DNA of 64,000 nt. Source: Burkholderia anthina. Its GTDB lineage: Bacteria; Pseudomonadota; Gammaproteobacteria; Burkholderiales; Burkholderiaceae. Positions 30,351 to 39,365 of the stretch are shown piece by piece (within the stretch, counting starts at the first letter, position 1; the number at the start of each line of letters is the position of its first letter). The notes below the pieces were generated by a model. It saw only the letters and a list, made by a program, of their open reading frames with translations, was not told the DNA's origin and made no database searches. A program made the position numbers and the translations under genes. Location: the NCBI RefSeq assembly GCF_902498995.1, contig NZ_CABVLY010000001.1:62001-126000 (forward strand), given 5' to 3'.

Positions 30351-30461
30351 TGCCACGCCAATTATCAAAGATAGGCGTATTCGGGACAATGCGCGCACAT
30401 CCTCTTTTTGTGCGGTGCGGCACCGATCCGACGCCGCATCCGCCGCCTTCCGGAGAACGTC

Positions 30462-31637
30462 ATGCCCATCCCGTTACTGGCGCTCGCGATCAGCGCGTTT
30501 GCCATCGGCACCACCGAATTCATCATCATGGGGCTCCTGCCCGAAGTCGCGCACGACCTCGCCGTGTCGCTGCCGTCGGCCGGGCTGCTGGTCACCGGCT
30601 ACGCGCTCGGCGTCGCGGTCGGCGCGCCGCTGCTCGCCGTGCTGACGAGCCGCATGCCGCGCAAGGCCGCGCTGCAACTGCTGATGGCGATCTTCATCGT
30701 CGGCAACGTGCTGTGCGCGACCGCGTCCGGCTACGCGATGCTGATGGTCGCGCGCGTCGTCACGTCGTTCGCGCACGGCTCGTTCTTCGGGATCGGCGCG
30801 GTGGTCGCCGCGTCGCTCGTGCCGGCCGACAAGCGTGCGAGCGCGATCGCGCTGATGTTCACCGGCCTCACGCTGTCGAACGTGCTCGGCGTGCCGTTCG
30901 GCACGTTCGTCGGCCAGTTGCTCGGCTGGCGCGCGTCGTTCTGGATCGTCGCCGCGCTCGGCGTGCTGTCGCTCGGCGGCGTCGCGCTGCTGGTGCCGAA
31001 CCGGCACGACAGCGGGCCGGTCGGCCTTGGCCGCGAGGTGCGCGTGCTGAAGGAGCCGCAGGTGTGGCTCGCACTGCTGATGACCGTGCTCGGCTTCGGC
31101 GGCGTGTTCGTGGTGTTCACGTACATCGCGCCGATTCTCGAGAGCGTGTCCGGCTATTCGCCGCGCGCGGTCGCGCTGATCCTCGTGCTGTTCGGCGCGG
31201 GGCTGACGATCGGCAACATGCTCGGCGGCAAGCTCGCCGACCGCGCGCTGATGCCGTCGCTGCTCGCGATCCTCGTCGCGCTGATGGCGGTGATGGCCGT
31301 GTTCGCGAAGACGAGCCACCTGCCGGTCGCGGCCGCCGTGACCGTGTTCGTGTGGGGGATCGCCGCGTTCGCGACGGTGCCGCCGCTGCAGGCGCGCGTG
31401 GTCGAGAAGGCCGCGAGCGCGCCGCATCTCGCGTCGACGCTGAACATCGGTGCGTTCAACGTCGGCAACGCGGGCGGCGCGTGGCTGGGCGGGCTCGCGC
31501 TGGAACACGGCTTCGCACTCGACGCGTTGCCGTGGGTCGCCGTCGCGGTGACGTTCGCGGCGCTCGTCGTCACGTGGATCGCGATGCGGCTCGATGCGCG
31601 CACACCGGCGTGCGGTGCGGCACCGGCGGCGCATTGA
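30462..31637 (+). CDS. MFS transporter, DHA1-type efflux
   Basis: A 391-aa inner-membrane protein with about twelve hydrophobic helices. The N terminus LALAISAFAIGTTEFIIMGL is typical of the AraJ/YdhP/PurR-adjacent DHA1 group that pumps sugars, purines or drugs outward. The substrate cannot be read. ATG 30462 has GGAG upstream by about 9 nt. It is likely under control of the divergent LysR regulator. Confidence 0.87.
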   Translation: MPIPLLALAISAFAIGTTEFIIMGLLPEVAHDLAVSLPSAGLLVTGYALGVAVGAPLLAVLTSRMPRKAALQLLMAIFIVGNVLCATASGYAMLMVARVVTSFAHGSFFGIGAVVAASLVPADKRASAIALMFTGLTLSNVLGVPFGTFVGQLLGWRASFWIVAALGVLSLGGVALLVPNRHDSGPVGLGREVRVLKEPQVWLALLMTVLGFGGVFVVFTYIAPILESVSGYSPRAVALILVLFGAGLTIGNMLGGKLADRALMPSLLAILVALMAVMAVFAKTSHLPVAAAVTVFVWGIAAFATVPPLQARVVEKAASAPHLASTLNIGAFNVGNAGGAWLGGLALEHGFALDALPWVAVAVTFAALVVTWIAMRLDARTPACGAAPAAH

Positions 31638-31873
31638 GCGGTGTGACGACCGGCGCATCGACCGGCGCCTCCTTCGGTGCCGGATCGACGCCGCAGCGGC
31701 AGGAAAAGGTTCGCGAGAAACGCATTCCTCCGCGATGCTGATAACGGTGTGAAGATAACTTCGTTTGCCGGCCGGGGGGCGGGTGATAGCGTCTCGATAC
31801 GCGCTGTTCGTGGCGCAACCCGATTCCGGTTTACCCCATTTGCAGGGCCGCGCGGCGGCCCGGAGGCAATGCT

Positions 31874-32557
31874 ATGTCTTCACCCCTGGCGCTGGTGCGC
31901 GGCGTGTCTTCCTTCGAGTCCGGCGATGCCGCCGACGCGCGGACGTCCGCGTCGCTCGATGTCCTCGAGCAGGTCGTCGGCGTGAACCTCGCGCGCTTGC
32001 GCGCCGAGCGGCAACTGTCGCTCGATGCGCTCGCGCGGCTGTCCGGTGTATCGCGTGCGATGCTCGCGCAGATCGAGTCGGCGCGCAGCGTGCCGTCGAT
32101 CAAGGTGCTCTGCAAGATCGCCGCGGCGCTGAAGGTGTCGGTCGCCGCGTTTCTGCGCCGGCACGCGGTGAACGGCTTCGAGCACCTGGCGGCCGAGCGT
32201 GCGTCGCGCGTCGTCAGTTCGAACGGCCGTTTTTCGGCACGTGCGCTGTATCCGGAAGGCGAACCGGCCGCCGCCGAGTTCCACGAGCTGCGGATCGCGC
32301 CGTTGCATACGGAGCCCGGCGCGCGCCGCGCGCCCGGCACGACGGTGAACCTGGTCGTCAGCGAGGGGACGCTCGAAGTCAGCGTGCACGATCGCCGCCA
32401 GTTGCTCGCGACCGGCGACGCAATCGTGTTCGACGCCGACCAGCCGTACAGCCTGCGCAACCCGGGCGACAGCGAAGCGCGCGCGTTTCGCGTGACGGTG
32501 AGCCCCGAGGTGCCGCCGCGCTGGCTCGTGCCCGACGCCGCACACGCGGCCGGCTGA
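31874..32557 (+). CDS. XRE-family regulator with C-terminal cupin domain
   Basis: A 227-aa two-domain regulator. The N-terminal XRE helix-turn-helix is at about residues 36-92 (LSLDALARLSGVSRAMLAQI), and a double-stranded beta-helix cupin occupies the C-terminal 80 residues (GTTVNLVVSEGTLEVSVHD, then TGDAIVFDADQPYSLRNPG). Such proteins sense small ligands and control amino-acid, polyamine or alcohol genes. GGAGG sits 7 nt before the ATG. No obvious regulated partner is adjacent, since the next gene is ribB with its own riboswitch. Confidence 0.86.
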   Translation: MSSPLALVRGVSSFESGDAADARTSASLDVLEQVVGVNLARLRAERQLSLDALARLSGVSRAMLAQIESARSVPSIKVLCKIAAALKVSVAAFLRRHAVNGFEHLAAERASRVVSSNGRFSARALYPEGEPAAAEFHELRIAPLHTEPGARRAPGTTVNLVVSEGTLEVSVHDRRQLLATGDAIVFDADQPYSLRNPGDSEARAFRVTVSPEVPPRWLVPDAAHAAG

Positions 32558-32747
32558 TGTTTCGGCCGAAGCCGGGCTCGCGCCTGTCGCGTTCCGGACG
32601 GGCGCCCGGCGCCCGGTATCGGTCGTTTGGACGATGCCGTTAGACGGCGTCGTCAGTAAGGTTTTAGGTGTGGTTCGCTGCGCGGTGCGCGCAGCTGATG
32701 TATGCTTGGCCCGCCGGTCACGGGTAGCCCCCGGCCGGCATCAGTGC

Positions 32748-32890
32748 GTCTTCAGGGCGGGGCGAAATTCCCCACCGGCGGTAGGCTGGCGAAAGCCGGC
32801 GAGCCCGCGAGCGCCCGCGCATCCGCGCGGGGTCAGCAGATCTGGTCGAATGCCAGAGCCGACGGTCACAGTCCGGATGAGAGAAGATGT
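32748..32890 (+). ncRNA. FMN riboswitch (RFN element) upstream of ribB
   Basis: The conserved RFN blocks are present in order: TCTTCAGGGCGGGGCGAAAT, TTCCCCACCGGCGGTAG, then GAGCCCGCGAG, the GGTCAGCAGATCTGGT stretch, AGAGCCGACGGTCACAGTC and GGATGAGAGAAGA. This RNA binds FMN and shuts off expression of riboflavin genes. It stands about 120 nt before ribB. Confidence 0.95.
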
Positions 32891-32913
32891 GCAGATAGTC
32901 ATGTCCGTCAGGG

Positions 32914-32938
32914 CCGCTTTGCCATCCGTGCGAAGCGG
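32914..32938 (+). terminator. Possible riboswitch expression-platform hairpin
   Basis: An inverted repeat CCGCTT / AAGCGG with a 13-nt loop follows the aptamer and is itself followed by a U-rich stretch (GTTGTCGTTCTGTCTGTTTG). It could be the OFF-state terminator, though the U run is interrupted. Confidence 0.35.
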
Positions 32939-33010
32939 GTTGTCGTTCTGTCTGTTTGCAATGCCCTGAAACGTTTTTCGCCCAAATCGTCTTTGCGAGG
33001 AGCGTTTCAC

Positions 33011-33721
33011 ATGTCCTTGATGTCCGTTTCGTCGGCACCGTCCGACGCCTTTGCCGATCTTCCGTTGCTCGATTCCGAACCGGTGCCGCCGCGCATCGCC
33101 GCCGCGCTCGACGCGATGCGCGCGGGCCGTGCCGTCGTGTTGCAGGACGATCACGACCGCGAAAACGAGGCCGACCTGATCGTCGCCGCCGAGCGCATCA
33201 CGCCCGAGACGATGGCGCTGCTGATCCGCGAATGCAGCGGCATCGTGTGCCTGTGCCTGACCGACGACCAGGTGCGCGCGCTCGAGCTGCCGCCGATGGT
33301 GCAGACCAACGAGAGCCGTAACGGCACCGCATTCACCGTCTCGATCGAGGCGCGCGAAGGCGTGCACACCGGCGTGTCCGCGGCCGACCGCGTGACGACG
33401 ATTCGCGCGGCGATCGCCGACGATGCGAAGCCGTACGACATCGTGCGCCCCGGCCACGTATTCCCGTTGCGTGCGCAGCCGGGCGGCGTGCTGGCGCGCC
33501 GCGGCCATACCGAAGGCACGGTCGACCTGTCGATTCTCGCGGGCCTGAAGCCGGCGGGTGTGCTGTGCGAGCTGATGAATCCGGACGGCACGATGACGCG
33601 CGGCGACGACGTCGAGCGTTTCGCGCAGCAGCACGGTCTGCCGATGCTGACGATCGCCGAGCTGGTCGAATTCCGCGAGGCGCTGGCGGCTGCGCGCGAG
33701 CGTTGCTGCGAACCGGCCTGA
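33011..33721 (+). CDS. ribB: 3,4-dihydroxy-2-butanone-4-phosphate synthase RibB
   Basis: RibB converts ribulose-5-phosphate to 3,4-dihydroxy-2-butanone-4-phosphate and formate, one of the two branches feeding lumazine and riboflavin. The 236-aa protein carries the metal/substrate motifs [20 protein letters not shown] and [10 protein letters not shown]. It is a stand-alone RibB without the GTP cyclohydrolase II domain of RibBA. The start is the ATG at 33011, with GAGGAGC about 8 nt upstream and outside the riboswitch. Expression should fall when FMN is abundant. Confidence 0.95.
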   Translation: MSLMSVSSAPSDAFADLPLLDSEPVPPRIAAALDAMRAGRAVVLQDDHDRENEADLIVAAERITPETMALLIRECSGIVCLCLTDDQVRALELPPMVQTNESRNGTAFTVSIEAREGVHTGVSAADRVTTIRAAIADDAKPYDIVRPGHVFPLRAQPGGVLARRGHTEGTVDLSILAGLKPAGVLCELMNPDGTMTRGDDVERFAQQHGLPMLTIAELVEFREALAAARERCCEPA

Positions 33722-33745
33722 CGGGGAGGGCAGCGGGGGAAGACA

Positions 33746-33767
33746 GCGGGCGCATCGATGCGCCCGC
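33746..33767. terminator. Perfect 22-nt palindrome between convergent genes
   Basis: GCGGGCGCATC followed by GATGCGCCCGC, a perfect 11+11 palindrome between ribB and the HAD gene. No T tract is present. As RNA it would need to open a small loop at the centre. Confidence 0.4.
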
Positions 33768-33809
33768 GACAGACACGGCGTGCGCGCATCGGCGCACGCG
33801 CGCCGGCCG

Positions 33810-34496
33810 TCAGGACTGCACGTCGCCGAATTCGCCACGCTGGCCGGCCGCGACGAGCGCCGGCAGTTCATCCATCTTGCGCATGATCCGCGTGATGCCC
33901 ATCGCGTGCAGCGCGTCCGCGTAGTTGTCGGGGATGTGGCTCGCGCCGACGAACGCGATCGTCTTCATCCCGGCCGCGCGTGCGGCGTTCAGGCCCGATA
34001 CGCTGTCCTCGACGACGATGCAGCGCGCCGGCGCGACGCCAAGTGTTTGCGCTGCATGCAGGTACACGTCGGGGTAGGGCTTCGGCCGCGCGACCTGCTC
34101 GGAGCTGAACACGCGCTCGCCGAAGATTTCGGTCAGCGACGCGCGCTTCAGCGAGTTGCGTACGCGCACGAGCCGACTGTTCGAGACCACCGCGGCCGGC
34201 AGGCCGACCTTCAGCAACGCATCGCGCACGCCGGTGATCGGCGCGAGCGACTGAGCGAGCGCGATCTCGATGTTGTGCTCGATGGTTTCGATGAAGTTCT
34301 CGGGCATCCGGATCGCGAAGTGCGCTTCGAGTCCGGCGAGAAAGCGGGATGTCTGCTGGCCGAACGCGGATTTTGCGGCGGCTTCGAAATCGATGTGCGG
34401 GAACGTGGCGGACAGCGTTTCGAGCAGGACGCGGTCGGCGATGACTTCGCTGTCGACGAGGACGCCGTCGCAGTCGCAGATGAGGTGATCGAGCAT
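33810..34496 (-). CDS. HAD-family phosphatase (beta-phosphoglucomutase-like)
   Basis: A 228-aa cytosolic HAD hydrolase with the nucleophile motif CDCDGVLVDSE (Asp8, Asp10), the Ser in VVSNSRLVRV and the distal VVEDSVSGLNAARAAG. This is the subgroup of phosphatases and phosphomutases acting on sugar phosphates. It lies downstream of glpF on the same strand with a 319-bp gap, so co-transcription with the glycerol genes is uncertain; a glycerol-phosphate phosphatase role is only a guess. Confidence 0.8.
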   Translation of the reverse strand: MLDHLICDCDGVLVDSEVIADRVLLETLSATFPHIDFEAAAKSAFGQQTSRFLAGLEAHFAIRMPENFIETIEHNIEIALAQSLAPITGVRDALLKVGLPAAVVSNSRLVRVRNSLKRASLTEIFGERVFSSEQVARPKPYPDVYLHAAQTLGVAPARCIVVEDSVSGLNAARAAGMKTIAFVGASHIPDNYADALHAMGITRIMRKMDELPALVAAGQRGEFGDVQS

Positions 34497-34815
34497 GATG
34501 GTGAAGAAGCGGGGTGTCGGCGACGCCGATCATGCCGCCATGATACGTGCTTTCGCCGATGCGCCGCGAGCCGTTCGGCCGGCCGCTTTCACCGTCGCGT
34601 CGATCCCGTGCCGCTCACGCGTGGCGCGGATGCGGGTCGAGCGCGCGATCGACGCGACGCCGGCGGCGGTTGCTGTCCGGGTGCGAAGCGGAAGCCTTTG
34701 GTGCCGGCCGCGGGCGATCGGTGGCGGCGAAGGTGCGAGGGCAGGAGAATGCGGGTCGCGCGCGGCAACCGATGCCGCGCGCCGAATGTGGCGAATGTGA
34801 AGAATCGCAGCGCGA
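34497..34815. other. Intergenic region between glpF and the HAD gene
   Basis: No supported coding sequence, hairpin with T tract, or clear promoter was seen. The long frames that cross it are antisense shadows of the neighbours. Confidence 0.5.
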
Positions 34816-35532
34816 TCAGGCCATCGCGTGCAGATGCAGATACAGGCCGGCGGCCGCGGCGCCGCCGAGCAGCGGGCCGATCACCGGCACCCACGCATAG
34901 CGCCAGTCGCTGTCGCGCTTGCCGGGGATCGGCAGCAGCGCATGCATGATGCGCGGCGACAGGTCGCGCGCCGGGCTCATCGCATAGCCGGTCGGGCCGC
35001 CGAGCGAGATGCCGATGCCGAGCACCAGAAGGCCGACGGGCAGCGCGTCGAGCGCGCCGAGGCCGACTTGCGGCGAGGCCAGATACAGCACGCCGAGGAT
35101 CAGCACGAACGTACAGATCGCTTCGGTCAGCACGTTGTGCGTGACGCTGCGGATCGCGGGCGCCGTGCAGAACACCGCGAGCTTCAGGTCGGCGTCGACT
35201 TCCTTCGCGAAGTGCTGACGATACGCGAGCCACACGAGCAGCGAGCCGGCCATCCCGCCGAGCATTTGCGCGAGGATGTAGCCGCCGACTTTCGACCACG
35301 CGAACTTGCCCGCGAGCGCAAGGCTGATCGTCACGATCGGGTTCAGGTGCGCGCCGCTGAACGACGCGGTCACGTAGACGGCGACGAATACGGCCATCGC
35401 CCAGCCCATCACGATCACGATCAGGTCCGCGCCTTTGCCCTTGGTCTTCGCCAGCAGCACGTTTGCGACCGCGCCGTTGCCGAGCAGCACGAGGATTGCA
35501 GTGCCGATGAATTCCGCAATATAAGGTGACAT
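34816..35532 (-). CDS. glpF: Aquaglyceroporin (MIP family), GlpF-like with altered NPA boxes
   Basis: A 238-aa inner-membrane channel, placed after glpK and glpD, so most likely the glycerol facilitator. It shows the MIP six-helix pattern. Both NPA boxes differ from consensus: the first is AHLNPIV (Asn64-Pro-Ile) and the second is YAMSPARD (Ser186-Pro-Ala), so the second lacks the Asn that normally caps the half-helix and lines the pore. Arg189 of the selectivity filter remains. I checked the codons: ATC for Ile66 and AGC for Ser186. Whether transport is altered is unknown. Confidence 0.85.
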   Translation of the reverse strand: MSPYIAEFIGTAILVLLGNGAVANVLLAKTKGKGADLIVIVMGWAMAVFVAVYVTASFSGAHLNPIVTISLALAGKFAWSKVGGYILAQMLGGMAGSLLVWLAYRQHFAKEVDADLKLAVFCTAPAIRSVTHNVLTEAICTFVLILGVLYLASPQVGLGALDALPVGLLVLGIGISLGGPTGYAMSPARDLSPRIMHALLPIPGKRDSDWRYAWVPVIGPLLGGAAAAGLYLHLHAMA

Positions 35533-35613
35533 GATTTGTCTCTCGTAAGTCGCGGCGGACTCGCGCGCTGCGCGGTCCGCCGATGTTGTTGTATTTCTCT
35601 GGATTGTTTGCGA

Positions 35614-37116
35614 TTACTGTGCGTCGTCGGCCCACGCCTTGGCGGCGCGCACCGCGCGCTGCCAGCCGGCCATGCAGCGTTCGACCTGCTCCTTCGGCAT
35701 CGACGGCGAGAAGCGGCGATCGAGCTGCCACTGGCTGCGCACTTCGTCGAGGTTCTTCCAGTAGCCGATCGCGAGGCCCGCGAGGTAGGCCGCGCCGAGC
35801 GCGGTCGTCTCGGTGATCTGCGGACGCACCGCGTCGACGCCGAGCAGGTCGGCCTGGAACTGCATCAGCAGGTTGTTCGCGCTTGCGCCGCCGTCCACGC
35901 GCAGCTCGCCGATGCTGATGCCCGAGTCGGCTTCCATCGCGGCCAGCACGTCGAGCGACTGGTAGGCGATCGCGTCGAGCGCCGCGCGTGCGAGGTGCGC
36001 GGACGTCGTGCCGCGCGTGACGCCGAACACCGAGCCGCGCGCCCGTGCGTTCCAGTGCGGCGCGCCGAGGCCCGCGAACGCCGGCACGAGATAGACGCCG
36101 TCGGTGTGCGGCACGCTCGCGGCGAGCGCTTCGATTTCGGCGGCCGTCTTGATGATGCCGACGCCGTCGCGCAGCCACTGCACGACCGCGCCCGCGATGA
36201 AGATGCTGCCCTCGAGCGCGTACTGCACGTCGTCGCCGATCTGCCATGCGATCGTCGTCACGAGGTTGTTCTTCGACTCGATCGGCTTGTTGCCGGTGTT
36301 CATCATCAGGAAGCAGCCGGTGCCGTAGGTGTTCTTCACCATGCCCGAGGTCGTGCACATCTGGCCGAACAGCGCCGCGTGCTGGTCGCCGGCGATGCCC
36401 GCGAGCGGGATCTTCGACGCGAACACCGTGGTCTTCGTGTGGCCGTAGATTTCCGACGACGCCTTCACTTCCGGCAGCATGCTGCGCGGGATGTCGAGCA
36501 GTTCGAGCAGCTCGCCGTCCCACTCGCGCGTGTGGATGTTGAACAGCATCGTGCGCGACGCGTTCGTCACGTCGGTCACGTGCAGCTCGTGCTTCGTGAA
36601 GTTCCACACGAGCCAGCTGTCGACGGTGCCGAAGGCGAGCTTGCCCTGGCGCGCCTTCTCGCGCGCGCCCGGCACGTTGTCGAGGATCCAGCGGATCTTG
36701 GTCGCGGAGAAGTACGAGTCGATCGGCAGGCCGGTCTTCGCGCGCACCTTCGCTTCGAGGCCCTGCTTCTTCAGCGAATCGCAGAAGTCGGCGGTGCGGC
36801 GATCCTGCCAGACGATCGCGTTGTACACGGGCTGGCCCGTCTCGCGATCCCAGACGATGGTCGTCTCGCGCTGGTTGGTGATGCCGATCGCGGCGATCGA
36901 CGTGCCGTTCAGGCCGGTGCGCGTGACCGCCTCGGCGGCGACACCCGCTTGCGTCGACCAGATTTCCTGCGGGTCGTGCTCGACCCAGCCGGGTTGCGGG
37001 TAGATCTGTTCGAATTCCTTCTGGGCGATCGATACGATGTTGCCCTGGCGATCGAACAGCATTGCGCGGGAGCTCGTCGTGCCCTGGTCAAGCGCGAGGA
37101 TGTACTGATCCTGCAT
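35614..37116 (-). CDS. glpK: Glycerol kinase
   Basis: GlpK phosphorylates glycerol to glycerol-3-phosphate with ATP in the cytosol, trapping it after facilitated entry. The 500-aa FGGY kinase begins [20 protein letters not shown] and retains the ATP-site [20 protein letters not shown] 37116 is used because GGAG is about 9 nt upstream; ATGs at 37125 and 37131 are in frame. It lies between glpD and glpF on the same strand. Confidence 0.97.
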   Translation of the reverse strand: MQDQYILALDQGTTSSRAMLFDRQGNIVSIAQKEFEQIYPQPGWVEHDPQEIWSTQAGVAAEAVTRTGLNGTSIAAIGITNQRETTIVWDRETGQPVYNAIVWQDRRTADFCDSLKKQGLEAKVRAKTGLPIDSYFSATKIRWILDNVPGAREKARQGKLAFGTVDSWLVWNFTKHELHVTDVTNASRTMLFNIHTREWDGELLELLDIPRSMLPEVKASSEIYGHTKTTVFASKIPLAGIAGDQHAALFGQMCTTSGMVKNTYGTGCFLMMNTGNKPIESKNNLVTTIAWQIGDDVQYALEGSIFIAGAVVQWLRDGVGIIKTAAEIEALAASVPHTDGVYLVPAFAGLGAPHWNARARGSVFGVTRGTTSAHLARAALDAIAYQSLDVLAAMEADSGISIGELRVDGGASANNLLMQFQADLLGVDAVRPQITETTALGAAYLAGLAIGYWKNLDEVRSQWQLDRRFSPSMPKEQVERCMAGWQRAVRAAKAWADDAQ

Positions 37117-37220
37117 GTCTCTCATCTCCATCCGTGGATTGGCGTAGTTGTGATGCGCGCCGCGTGTGGCGGCGCGTCGGTGAATCAACGTCGGTAACGC
37201 AACTGCTACTGCAATCGGAA

Positions 37221-38744
37221 TCAGGCGTGCGGCGCGTGCGCGGCGGCGAACCAGGCGTCGACCGCGGCCGTCACGGCGTCGAGCGTGCCCGGCGTGACGT
37301 GCAGGCCGAGCTTCGAGCGGCGCCACAGCACGTCCTGCGCGCAGGTCGCCCATTCGACGTCGCGCAGGTAGCGCAGTTCGGCGTCGTGAATGCCCGGTGC
37401 GATTTCCGCGCCGAGGTCGGCGAGCGACTTCGCGCCGTCGATCACGCGCTCCGCACGCGTGCCGTACGCACGCGCATACCGGCGCGCAAGCGCGGCAGGC
37501 AGCCACGGATGGCGTTTCGCGAACGCGGTGGCGAAGGCGTCGAACTTCGCGTTCGCGATGTCGCCGCCCGGCAGCGGGGCGCCGGCCGTCCACGTCTTCG
37601 CGTCGCGGCCGAGCGCGCGGCACAGCATGTCGCCGGCTTCTTCGGCGAGCTTGCGGAACGTCGTGATCTTGCCGCCGAACACCGACAGCAGCGGCGCGCC
37701 GGCGCCGTCGTCCATCTCGAGGCGGTAGTCGCGCGTGACGGCCGATGCGTTCGCCGCGTTCTCGTCCTCGAGCAGCGGGCGCACGCCCGAATAGGTCCAG
37801 TGCACGTCGGCCGGAGAGATCTTGCGCTTGAAGTAGCGGTTGATCGACTCGCACAGATACTGCGTCTCGTCGCGGTCGATCGCGACCTTCGCGGGATCGC
37901 TCGTGTACTCGACGTCGGTCGTGCCGATCAGCGTGAAGTCGTGTTCGTACGGAATCGCGAAGATGATCCGCTTGTCCGGGTTCTGGAAGATGTAGGCGTG
38001 GTCGTGATCGAACAGGCGCCGCGTGATGATGTGGCTGCCCTTCACGAGCCGCACGCTGTGATGCGCGCCGCGGCCGAGCGCGCCGTGCAGCACGTCGCCG
38101 ACCCACGGGCCGGCCGCGTTCGCGACCGCACGCGCGTGCACGACGCGGATCGAACCGTCCGCGTGCTGCAGCCGGGCTTCCCATTCGTCGCCGTGGCGTT
38201 CGGCGGATACGAGCTTCGTGCGCGTCAGGATCTCGGCGCCGCGCTCCTGCGCATCGAGCGCGTTCAGCACGACGAGGCGCGCGTCGTCGACCCAGCCGTC
38301 CGAATACACGAAGCCGCGCTTGATCGAGTCGATCAGCGGCGCGCCGGCCGCATGGCGGCGCATGTCGATGCCGCGCGAGCCCGGCAGCAGTTCGCGTTTC
38401 GCGAGGTGATCGTAGAGGAACAGGCCGATGCGGATCAGCCACGCCGGCCGCAGGTTCGGCATGTGCGGCATCACGAAGCGCAGCGGCCACATGATGTGCG
38501 GCGCCGCGCGCAGCAGCGTCTCGCGTTCCTGCAGCGCTTTGCGCACCAGTCCGAACTCGTTGTATTCGAGATAGCGCAGGCCGCCGTGAATCAGCTTCGT
38601 GCTGCACGACGACGTGTGCGACGCGAGGTCGTCCTGCTCGCAGAGCAGGACCGACAGGCCGCGGCCGGCCGCATCGCGCGCGATGCCCGCGCCGTTGATG
38701 CCGCCGCCGACGACGAGCAGATCGTAGCGATTCGGTTGGGTCAC
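37221..38744 (-). CDS. glpD: Aerobic glycerol-3-phosphate dehydrogenase
   Basis: GlpD oxidises glycerol-3-phosphate to dihydroxyacetone phosphate at the inner membrane and passes electrons to quinone. The 507-aa flavoprotein opens with the FAD-binding [19 protein letters not shown] and has the substrate segment [18 protein letters not shown]. The start codon is GTG at 38744 with AAGGA 7 nt upstream. Upstream lies a cluster of palindromic GlpR-like sites, so glycerol-3-phosphate induction is expected. Confidence 0.96.
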   Translation of the reverse strand: MTQPNRYDLLVVGGGINGAGIARDAAGRGLSVLLCEQDDLASHTSSCSTKLIHGGLRYLEYNEFGLVRKALQERETLLRAAPHIMWPLRFVMPHMPNLRPAWLIRIGLFLYDHLAKRELLPGSRGIDMRRHAAGAPLIDSIKRGFVYSDGWVDDARLVVLNALDAQERGAEILTRTKLVSAERHGDEWEARLQHADGSIRVVHARAVANAAGPWVGDVLHGALGRGAHHSVRLVKGSHIITRRLFDHDHAYIFQNPDKRIIFAIPYEHDFTLIGTTDVEYTSDPAKVAIDRDETQYLCESINRYFKRKISPADVHWTYSGVRPLLEDENAANASAVTRDYRLEMDDGAGAPLLSVFGGKITTFRKLAEEAGDMLCRALGRDAKTWTAGAPLPGGDIANAKFDAFATAFAKRHPWLPAALARRYARAYGTRAERVIDGAKSLADLGAEIAPGIHDAELRYLRDVEWATCAQDVLWRRSKLGLHVTPGTLDAVTAAVDAWFAAAHAPHA

Positions 38745-38774
38745 CCTGCTGTCCTTATCGTTTGATGGAAATTG

Positions 38775-38835
38775 GCGAACATGAAATGTTCGAATTCGAA
38801 ATTTAACGAACGAAATCGAAAAAGTAAAGTTCGAA
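38775..38835. promoter_or_regulatory. Cluster of GlpR-like operator palindromes upstream of glpD
   Basis: CGAACAT-GAA-ATGTTCG (38776-38792) is a perfect 7-3-7 inverted repeat. It overlaps the perfect 12-nt palindrome TTCGAATTCGAA (38789-38800). Further half-sites AACGAACGAAAT and AGTTCGAAAA follow. The TGTTCG/CGAACA core matches the GlpR operator half-site known from enterics and Pseudomonas. The region is markedly AT-rich against its surroundings and also precedes the divergent lipoprotein gene. Confidence 0.75.
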
Positions 38836-38907
38836 AAAGCGGGGCCAGTAGCGCGCGACGCGATCCCGGACGATACTGGCGGAATCGACCGTTTCGCGAG
38901 GTGAATC

Positions 38908-39276
38908 ATGCGTATTGGGATGTGGGCCGGCGCGTGCGCCGTCGTTCTGGCAGGCTGCACCACCGGCACGCCGCCGCTGGCCGGCAACTGGCGTGCGCCG
39001 TCGTTCGTCGACCTGCAGACGTCGTGCGGCGGCGCCGCGCGCGACTGGGGCGCGGACGCGCAGCCGGTCTATTCGACGCTGTACGACGCGTACGTCGCGA
39101 AACGGTATCGCGGGCTGACGCAAGCGAACTATTGTGCGTTCGTAAACGAACTTTCGACGCGCTATGCGGCGCCGGACGCGGCGGGGCGCGCCGGCTGGGT
39201 CGCGTATTTCAACGGCGCGCGTGCGCAGGCGGTGAGCTGGCGGGCCGCGGTCGATCCGACGCTGCGCGGCGGCTGA
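38908..39276 (+). CDS. Small lipoprotein, hypothetical
   Basis: A 122-aa protein with a lipoprotein signal (MRIGMWAGACAVVLAGC; lipobox VLAGC), so it should be anchored in the inner or outer membrane. The mature part has two Cys (in LQTSCGG and ANYCAFVNE), which may form a disulfide in the periplasm. GAGG lies 7 nt before the ATG. I do not recognise the family. It is divergent from glpD and shares its operator region, but a role in glycerol metabolism is not shown. Confidence 0.7.
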   Translation: MRIGMWAGACAVVLAGCTTGTPPLAGNWRAPSFVDLQTSCGGAARDWGADAQPVYSTLYDAYVAKRYRGLTQANYCAFVNELSTRYAAPDAAGRAGWVAYFNGARAQAVSWRAAVDPTLRGG

Positions 39277-39365
39277 CGCGGGAAAGCTGCGGGAGGCGGA
39301 ACGAGCGGGGAACGCGGCACGGCCGGGAATCCGGCCGGCGCGCCCGGGTCAGGAACAGCGGGACT

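Noticed and set aside
26642-31741. Very long open frame on the plus strand across phoH, miaB and the LysR gene
   Set aside because: It is antisense to three recognised genes with intact motifs. High GC3 removes stops from the opposite strand; its translation is Arg/Ala/Asp-rich with no family match.
31638-31873. Two GATAAC boxes (near 31739 and 31753) before the XRE-cupin gene
   Set aside because: Direct short repeats in a 236-bp gap without symmetry; not enough to call an operator.
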